DNA of 32,828 bases from a virus. The stretch is taken from positions 1 to 32,828 of IMG/VR virus record IMGVR_UViG_3300048102_000066; one strand, written 5' to 3'. The position numbers and the translations under genes were made by a program. The notes under the pieces were generated by a model. The model saw nothing but the letters and a program-made list of their open reading frames with translations, did not search any database and was not told the origin of the DNA. Shown piece after piece: positions 27,616 through 32,828 of the stretch; within the stretch, counting starts at the first letter, position 1, and each line of letters opens with the position of its first letter.

Positions 27616-29882
27616 TAGAACGATACCTCTGCTATAATACCATTAACTTGCAATGATAATGGTGCTGTTTGTGTAATGCTAACTGTTGGATCTTTACTAT
27701 ACCCCAACAATCTAAATTCTTCTTTGCCAGTGACAGGCGTTCTGGCAATACTAAAGTCATCTGTAACCTGACGAATAACCAGCCTCTTGTCATTAATCGA
27801 AACAGATAAGGTATCTAATAGATCCACGACTACCCTATTAACGGCGCGAGGTTCGCCTGTGAGTGGCCCTCCCGCTATCTGAGCATCAATCGGTAGTGTT
27901 TCTGCTCTTACATCAAATGCAAAGCCAATCTCGGCTGATGTTATTTCCTGCACAGCAGACACATCCACGTTGCCACTAGCTACAGTAAACTCACCTAGAT
28001 AGTCAGTGCCGTTCACAACTTTTACTTTTGCGCCATTGGCAAAGTGACTAGACACATCGAACACACCAGCAGAACCACTAAAGGTATCTGCAAAATCCAT
28101 GTTAAATGACGAGTTAAACTCCATCAAAATAAACTTCTCAGTGCCAGCACCCAAGTCATATTTAGCTACACAGAACACACGATCATCTACCACACACACA
28201 GAATGGAACTTGCCTGATGTAGTCCACTCAGACCATCCAGCCCTTTGCTCTGCTCTGTTAGATGTAAATACAGCAATCTTGCCAGTATCATTAAGGACAA
28301 AGGCATATGACTCAGGACGATTGATTGCACCACGCAAGATACACATCTGCACAGGATTGCTAATCAAATGTGGCGATAGTGTAGATATGCCAGTAGCTAC
28401 ATAAGCCGCTTCTGAATCTGAATAGATATACTCGCGCACCACAGAGCCAGTTTTTTGCACATAGATTGTTGCACCATCAAATGACTCTGGACGAACAAAG
28501 TTACTGCCATACGGAGTTTGTCTGCGTATCTGTGCATTAGTAGGCGTGATAGCTTTCTCAGTAAATGAAGGTATGTACATCTCTGATGTGCTAGTGAAAA
28601 TCTGTAGATCACGGTTAGACATTAGATGACGTATAGTATTAATTTCACCAATAGCCGCAGTTAGATCAATGGCATCGCCATCTTCACCATCACCTACATC
28701 AAAGTCAAAGTATGATGCTGGCTTACTAGCCCAAATACCATCAGGCTGTGCAACAGTGCCAGCCAACCACAATCTGTTTTCATGCAGAGTTACAGCCGCG
28801 GGAAATCCTCGTAATGTGCTGTATGATTGCTCACCCCACTCTGTAGTAGCGGCATGTGTTACAATCTTAGGCGAACCACCACCAACAGCAGAGGCATTGG
28901 CTGTGCCGCCAGATGTAACAACAATTACATTCTCATCAATAACTTCTTGCACAGTTTCAGTGCCGTTAATTTGATTAGCATTGATACCGCCAACAGCACC
29001 AGCATCACTTATAACAATGGTGTCTCCTGTGCTTAGACCATGCAGAGGGAATGTAATAAGTATATCAGCACTGCCATCAATGGTTTCTATCGCATCAGAA
29101 TCTAATCTTACAATCAGATTATCATGTATAATATTTCCTGTGGCCTGTGTTGCAGACTGCACAGAAGTTAATATGATTTCATTATTATGATAGCGCAGTG
29201 TAACGCCAACATGCTTTGAATCTGGATAGTTGCCACCTGATTGACTGCCAGTAGTATCAAAGTAACTTGCGCTTGTTGTTACTGTAATTCCTGTGCCAGT
29301 TGAGGCAGAGGGATCTAGCGTCATGCCTACTGGCTGAAACGAATAGAATGGTTCATTTGAGCGGAATCCATCTGCGCTTTCGTCAAAGGTCAGCGTTTCA
29401 ACTTGGAATGTTGTAAGCCCTGTGCGTACAAGTTTGCGAGTCATAAAGGTTTGATGCGCTATGAACATAACATCGCCAGCTTGTGCGTATGTAAGTTCTG
29501 GCAGTATAGCGTGACCAAACGGTAAAGCGGCTGAACCAGTGTCAGCAGTAATTGTTTGGATTAAAGATATTGCACCAGTGCTAGGGTTAATCTGAAAGAT
29601 TCTAATCTTTAGATTTTCTAGGCTTACAATGTAACGCTCATCATCAGAAAAGATAAACGGCACAATACGAACTTGCTGTGTAACTGTTGCGTCAACAGTA
29701 GTATCAAACTCATACAGCTTTTCAGTTCCAAATCTTTTAAGCAAGCCGCCTTCGTTGCGTAAGAAGAAGTTCTCTACCTTCTTTGCAGAATTGTTGTAGA
29801 TAGGCGTATCCGTCCTTGAAACCAAAGACGGACTGACTTCTCCAAACTGAAAGTTGCTAATAGGTACGCGAATACGAGCCAT
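27615..29882 (-). CDS. tail tubular protein B (nozzle, T7 gp12-like)
   Basis: 755 aa. The N-terminus (ISNFQFGEVSPSLVSRTDTP, then KKVENFFLRNEGGLLKRFG) is the hallmark of the family that forms the hexameric nozzle of the short tail. Further family features are AYAQAGDVMFIAHQTFMTRK-like segments near residue 120 and RGFPAAVTLHENRLWLAGT near 360. Beta-rich throughout. The length is close to T7 gp12 (794 aa). The start overlaps the stop of tail tube A by one base. It closes the tail tip with fibres attached at its rim. Confidence 0.93.
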   Translation of the reverse strand: MARIRVPISNFQFGEVSPSLVSRTDTPIYNNSAKKVENFFLRNEGGLLKRFGTEKLYEFDTTVDATVTQQVRIVPFIFSDDERYIVSLENLKIRIFQINPSTGAISLIQTITADTGSAALPFGHAILPELTYAQAGDVMFIAHQTFMTRKLVRTGLTTFQVETLTFDESADGFRSNEPFYSFQPVGMTLDPSASTGTGITVTTSASYFDTTGSQSGGNYPDSKHVGVTLRYHNNEIILTSVQSATQATGNIIHDNLIVRLDSDAIETIDGSADILITFPLHGLSTGDTIVISDAGAVGGINANQINGTETVQEVIDENVIVVTSGGTANASAVGGGSPKIVTHAATTEWGEQSYSTLRGFPAAVTLHENRLWLAGTVAQPDGIWASKPASYFDFDVGDGEDGDAIDLTAAIGEINTIRHLMSNRDLQIFTSTSEMYIPSFTEKAITPTNAQIRRQTPYGSNFVRPESFDGATIYVQKTGSVVREYIYSDSEAAYVATGISTLSPHLISNPVQMCILRGAINRPESYAFVLNDTGKIAVFTSNRAEQRAGWSEWTTSGKFHSVCVVDDRVFCVAKYDLGAGTEKFILMEFNSSFNMDFADTFSGSAGVFDVSSHFANGAKVKVVNGTDYLGEFTVASGNVDVSAVQEITSAEIGFAFDVRAETLPIDAQIAGGPLTGEPRAVNRVVVDLLDTLSVSINDKRLVIRQVTDDFSIARTPVTGKEEFRLLGYSKDPTVSITQTAPLSLQVNGIIAEVSF

Positions 29883-30472
29883 TAACTTCGCCTTTCAGTA
29901 ATGAACCTCGATGTTGGGATACTGCGTGTTGTCTGCTGTTGTGAATCAAGACTACGCGCCTTTGCCATAGCTTGTGTTGCAGATGCTTGCATTAGCTGTG
30001 CTAGGCTAGCGTCCCTTGCAATAGATGTGGCAAAGATGTTGGCAAGTGCATACTCTACTGCAATCACAAAGTATGAAGGCCAGTTTTCTTCTTCTGCTCT
30101 AAATGTGTAATCAACAATCAGAGTGTCATTAGTTGTTGTGTCACTAAATATCTTATCGCCGTAGATCTGATAATCAATAAGGTTATCGTTAATGGTAACG
30201 GAATGAACCATCAAAGTATCATTAGGCAACTGATGCGCCTGATCGTAACGACCAGTAGGTGCATCTGTAAGCAAGTTCATAACTGCTTGATTGGTAGCGA
30301 AACGCCACCGTGTATTTACCAGTGAAGCCCTAGCCACATCTTCATACATATTAACGGCAACAAGTGCTTCTGTACTGCCTTCGTCAAATGACGTAATTGG
30401 GTTTGCCCCAATCAAGATCAAAGCCCTAGAGCAAATATCAATAGCTGAGTCTGCGGTTGTGCTTACTGTCAT
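29882..30472 (-). CDS. tail tubular protein A (adaptor, T7 gp11-like)
   Basis: 196 aa, equal in size to T7 gp11 (196 aa). It forms the ring joining portal and nozzle. Typical segments: DICSRALILIGANPITSFDE, then MYEDVARASLVNTRWRFATN, and ENWPSYFVIAVEYALANIFA. No good SD sequence is seen before ATG 30472, because a GC-rich hairpin (30480-30499) sits there, so translation may be coupled or dependent on RNA processing. Confidence 0.92.
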   Translation of the reverse strand: MTVSTTADSAIDICSRALILIGANPITSFDEGSTEALVAVNMYEDVARASLVNTRWRFATNQAVMNLLTDAPTGRYDQAHQLPNDTLMVHSVTINDNLIDYQIYGDKIFSDTTTNDTLIVDYTFRAEEENWPSYFVIAVEYALANIFATSIARDASLAQLMQASATQAMAKARSLDSQQQTTRSIPTSRFITERRS

Positions 30473-30479
30473 GATAAGT

Positions 30480-30499
30480 GAGGGGGCTTTCGCCCCCTC
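30480..30499 (-). promoter_or_regulatory. 8-bp GC hairpin with GAAA loop before tail tube A
   Basis: GAGGGGGC/GCCCCCTC on the - strand closes on a GAAA tetraloop, a very stable RNA hairpin. It lies 8 bases before ATG 30472, and no T-run follows. It probably reduces or delays tail gene expression relative to the capsid genes or protects the 3' end of a processed capsid message. Confidence 0.7.
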
Positions 30500-30506
30500 C
30501 CCCTGA

Positions 30507-30770
30507 TTAGTCTGAGTCTGTCATTGTGAGGGCAGTACCGTCTGCTACATCAACAACAGTACCATTGTTTGACAGAACTACAGTCCATGCCATTGTTGGT
30601 GCGTCATTGTCGTAAACAGCTACGAGATCGCCTACATTCATTACAGAAGCCGCATCATTAAAATAACCTGATGCACGTACAGCAGAAAGAGCGTCAGCAC
30701 TTGTGTAATACCAAATGTTGTGACCGCCGCCTCCTGCCATGCGAGTTAGACCAGATGCTGAATAAGCCAT
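30507..30770 (-). CDS. small head-associated protein downstream of capsid
   Basis: This 87-aa protein reads GLTRMAGGGGHNIWYYTSAD followed by ALSAVRASGYFNDAASVMNV and GDLVAVYDNDA. This small beta-rich pattern (W-x-Y-x-T/S-x-D, GYF, VGDLV) recurs directly after capsid or fibre genes in marine phages and prophages. A head decoration or head-fibre role is probable but unproved. It follows the capsid stop by 13 bp and is followed by the 30480-30499 hairpin. Confidence 0.72.
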   Translation of the reverse strand: MAYSASGLTRMAGGGGHNIWYYTSADALSAVRASGYFNDAASVMNVGDLVAVYDNDAPTMAWTVVLSNNGTVVDVADGTALTMTDSD

Positions 30771-30783
30771 ATTCTAATCTCCT

Positions 30784-31596
30784 CTAGTTGTTGTCCAAGA
30801 CTTCATAGATGCCGTTGTCGTCAATAACGACAGCACCCATTGACATCATGGAAGTTGCAAGGTGTGAGACACGCTCTGGAACGTAGTTCAACTCAGTAGT
30901 AACGTCTGATCCAACACCCAGACCCACAGAAGATGTGTGGTATGCAATGTTCTTACCAGCAGTTACGGCTGATGTTGAAAAGATCTTGAAGCCCAAGAAC
31001 TCTTTCATGCTCATGCCGCCAGCGTAAGGAAGATTCTGCTCACCAACAAAGTCGCTAGAAGCAAACTCATTAATAGCAAACAGGTCAGCATAACCTTTCG
31101 GGTGCATAGCAAGATAGCGTCCACCGTCCTCTGGAATGTCAGCAGAACCAAATGTCTCAAACAGAGACAGTAGATCAGCCTTTTCCAAAGCAGAGCTTGT
31201 GTCGTGGATCTGAGTTGAGTTTGCGCCAGCATCCATAGCTGTAAGCAAAATCTCATCAGTCTTACGACCAAGTGCGGCGGCGGCAGATTTAGCCACAGCC
31301 TGACGCTCATCAATGTTAGTCTTGAGTTCATCAAGCTTGTCGATGTACTCAGCCGCATAGAAGTCAGACATTGTAGCTTCCACATTTGTATGTGTTAGCT
31401 CCATTGGTGCTACCATGCCGTTGCGTGATTTAGTTGAAGCAGAGCCAGTGCCGATCTTTTGGAAACGAACTACTGAACCGCTCACATTGCTTACTGTACG
31501 CACTGTGTTCCGCAATTTAGAACCCATGCGCTGATAAGCCATGTGAACCTCTGATTCAAACTGTTTAATAAAGGCGGTGTCGATAGTATTCGCCAT
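30784..31596 (-). CDS. major capsid protein
   Basis: This 270-aa protein forms the icosahedral shell. Segments typical of short capsid proteins of marine podophages: FIKQFESEVHMAYQRMGSKL near the start, MSDFYAAEYIDKLDELKTNI (about 95-114), GRKTDEILLTAMDAG (about 127-141), and LAMHPKGYADLFAINEF near 180, all consistent with an HK97 fold. It is shorter than T7 gp10A (345 aa) but of a common size for this type. RBS AGAAGGA before ATG 31596. An 87-bp gap upstream of it, with no certain promoter, separates it from the GNAT-like gene. Confidence 0.88.
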   Translation of the reverse strand: MANTIDTAFIKQFESEVHMAYQRMGSKLRNTVRTVSNVSGSVVRFQKIGTGSASTKSRNGMVAPMELTHTNVEATMSDFYAAEYIDKLDELKTNIDERQAVAKSAAAALGRKTDEILLTAMDAGANSTQIHDTSSALEKADLLSLFETFGSADIPEDGGRYLAMHPKGYADLFAINEFASSDFVGEQNLPYAGGMSMKEFLGFKIFSTSAVTAGKNIAYHTSSVGLGVGSDVTTELNYVPERVSHLATSMMSMGAVVIDDNGIYEVLDNN

Positions 31597-31683
31597 TTTA
31601 CAGTCCTTCTCTTAAAGGTTGTTGAGTTACAGTTTTGCGGTTATCTGTGCGGCATCCTCAACGCGAGTATCCTTGCGGGTCGC

Positions 31684-32205
31684 TCAGTGCATTACAGGCC
31701 GTGTTAATTCAGCAATAACACCTTTATGTTTCTCTCTGCAACGCACAAAACGCATCATAGTATGACCGCATATATCATACGTCACATCATCAAAGGTGAA
31801 CCCGCACCAGCTTAACCACATGATTGTTTCATGATGATCGGCTGGAACGTAGTTTTCTATGTATTCATAATCACTGTGAAGAAGATCAATAGCATCAGCG
31901 CATCCTCTAAGGAATGGCCTAAAATTATTAGTAATGCCGCTAGTCCCAAGCATCCATATCCTTGCGCCAGATTGATCTAACGGAACAGAGCCGCACATAG
32001 CGATGGGAGAGTCGTCTAATTTTATGGTGTATGTTTTTGCACCATGTATAGCTAAAGGCTCTGTAAGGGCTTCTAACGGCCTTAAACCGTATATTAAACA
32101 TTCCCTAAGATCGTGCAGTCGTAAGTCATCTGCTATCGCCTCTGCGTGATGGGGTAGGCTTTTGCTTAACGAGAGCCTACCAACTCGTATTAGATCCCTA
32201 GCCAT
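31684..32205 (-). CDS. GNAT-like protein, T7 gp13-type (DUF2833-like)
   Basis: This 173-aa protein has a GNAT-like pattern: TYTIKLDDSPIAMCGSVPLD, then ARIWMLGTSGITNNFRPFLR, then YIENYVPADHHETIMWLSWC followed by GFTFDD. It agrees with T7 gp13 and relatives, needed for virion assembly though not found as a clear enzyme. In this phage it lies between scaffold and capsid instead of after the tail tubes as in T7. It overlaps the scaffold 3' end by 8 bp. Acetyltransferase activity is not implied. Confidence 0.72.
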   Translation of the reverse strand: MARDLIRVGRLSLSKSLPHHAEAIADDLRLHDLRECLIYGLRPLEALTEPLAIHGAKTYTIKLDDSPIAMCGSVPLDQSGARIWMLGTSGITNNFRPFLRGCADAIDLLHSDYEYIENYVPADHHETIMWLSWCGFTFDDVTYDICGHTMMRFVRCREKHKGVIAELTRPVMH

Positions 32206-32828
32206 AAATCTTCTTGAAACCTGATTCTATCTGGCTGACGAAGTGAGGGTCGCGCCTAGCAGGATCATGATAGCGGGGATCTAACATCATAGCTTTTAAC
32301 TCAGCTTCATTTGTTTGCATAGCTGTTTCTGCATCATAAGCAGGACCAGATTGCTTTATCTGCTCCATAATATGCTCAAGAGCCATGATGCCATCGGCAG
32401 TTTCACACATACGCTCAATCGCGCCAATGTGTTCTTCTGGAAAGAACTGATTAGCAAACAGGCTAGCCGCTTCTGTTCTTGCCGAAGCATTGTCACCTAG
32501 TCTTGCAGTCTCAGCTTCAAAGTCAGGAACATCAGCGTTCAAAGCATCCATGTACATCTGTATGCCTTCCTGAAACTCCTCTTGGCTGTAGCCGTTTTCA
32601 TATGATTGATTAGCCCACCAGTTAAGTAACTCATTACCTTCTGCCAAAGTTTCATCAAAACCCTCTGGCAACTGATAGTCACCTACTTCTGCTGGACGAT
32701 TGGCAAATGCTTCCTCTTGGATTTCTTTCATCCAAGCTTCTCTAGCTTCCTCGTCCTTCTGACCTAGCTTGCCTTCTAGTGATGAGTATGCTGTAGCCAG
32801 ATCTTCTGCTGTCTTAAACTTTTCTGGC
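32198..32828 (-). CDS. capsid scaffolding protein, C-terminal part (starts at 228 across the junction)
   Basis: This is the remainder of the scaffold protein, open at the window end. It is helical and very acidic (EGFDETLAEGNELLNWWANQ, then YSQEEFQEGIQMYMDALNAD) with a C-terminus PRYHDPARRDPHFVSQIESG then FKKIYG, where a basic helix probably contacts the capsid protein, as in other scaffolds. An internal ATG at 32731 would give 177 aa, but the full gene starts at 228 in the window's other end and codes for 243 aa. Confidence 0.88.
   Translation of the reverse strand, partial: PEKFKTAEDLATAYSSLEGKLGQKDEEAREAWMKEIQEEAFANRPAEVGDYQLPEGFDETLAEGNELLNWWANQSYENGYSQEEFQEGIQMYMDALNADVPDFEAETARLGDNASARTEAASLFANQFFPEEHIGAIERMCETADGIMALEHIMEQIKQSGPAYDAETAMQTNEAELKAMMLDPRYHDPARRDPHFVSQIESGFKKIYG
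32702..32828. repeat. terminal direct repeat, right copy (assembly overlap)
   Basis: Identical to bases 1-127. One copy should be removed when the genome is closed, which leaves 32,701 bp and an intact scaffold gene. Confidence 0.95.

Overview
The window is a complete genome of an uncultured T7-like short-tailed phage. Bases 1-127 repeat exactly as 32702-32828, so the contig closes into a 32,701-bp circle, and the scaffold gene cut at the ends becomes intact once the overlap is merged. Several small proteins belong to families I know mainly from marine phages (cyanophage, pelagiphage and SAR116-type). Together with the moderate GC content this suggests a marine bacterial host, probably a proteobacterium. 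The host assignment is inference.

The genome has two arms diverging from a 6.8-7.3 kb control region. The right arm (+ strand, 7279-14687) is the early/replication arm. It holds a 129-aa gene behind a large structured leader RNA and closed by a strong terminator, a DUF932 protein, many small genes, several helix-turn-helix regulators, a PD-(D/E)XK resolvase-like nuclease, and a recombination set (YqaJ-type exonuclease, Rad52/Sak-like annealing protein, SSB-like protein). I see no DNA polymerase, helicase, primase, RNA polymerase or integrase. Replication and transcription must therefore rely on host enzymes, with the phage adding regulators and a recombination system.

The left arm (- strand, reading 6801 down to 1, through the junction, then 32828 down to 14759) is one long late operon. 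In order it encodes small terminase, a HlyC-like acyltransferase, a run of small basic proteins, large terminase, portal, scaffold, a T7 gp13-like GNAT protein, major capsid protein, tail tubes A and B, three internal virion proteins (the largest with an HExxH motif), a T7-type tail fibre with a C-terminal S74 chaperone, a second fibre, small membrane proteins, a 3-TM holin and a T4-type lysozyme. The two arms converge on a pair of hairpins at 14691-14755.

The most interesting element is at 6977-7276. A set of nested long-range stems (17, 7, 22 and 9 positions) forms on the + strand, and four of its five non-Watson-Crick positions are G-U wobbles. It is followed by two mutually exclusive hairpins, one of which hides the ribosome-binding site of the 129-aa gene. 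This is the layout of a riboswitch or a protein-controlled leader. A second unusual element: eight early genes share the exact start-site motif GGAGAACCA, and its perfect reverse complement lies in the loop of a hairpin at the end of the early arm. That suggests a possible RNA-based brake on early translation. Both are hypotheses drawn from reading the sequence by eye.
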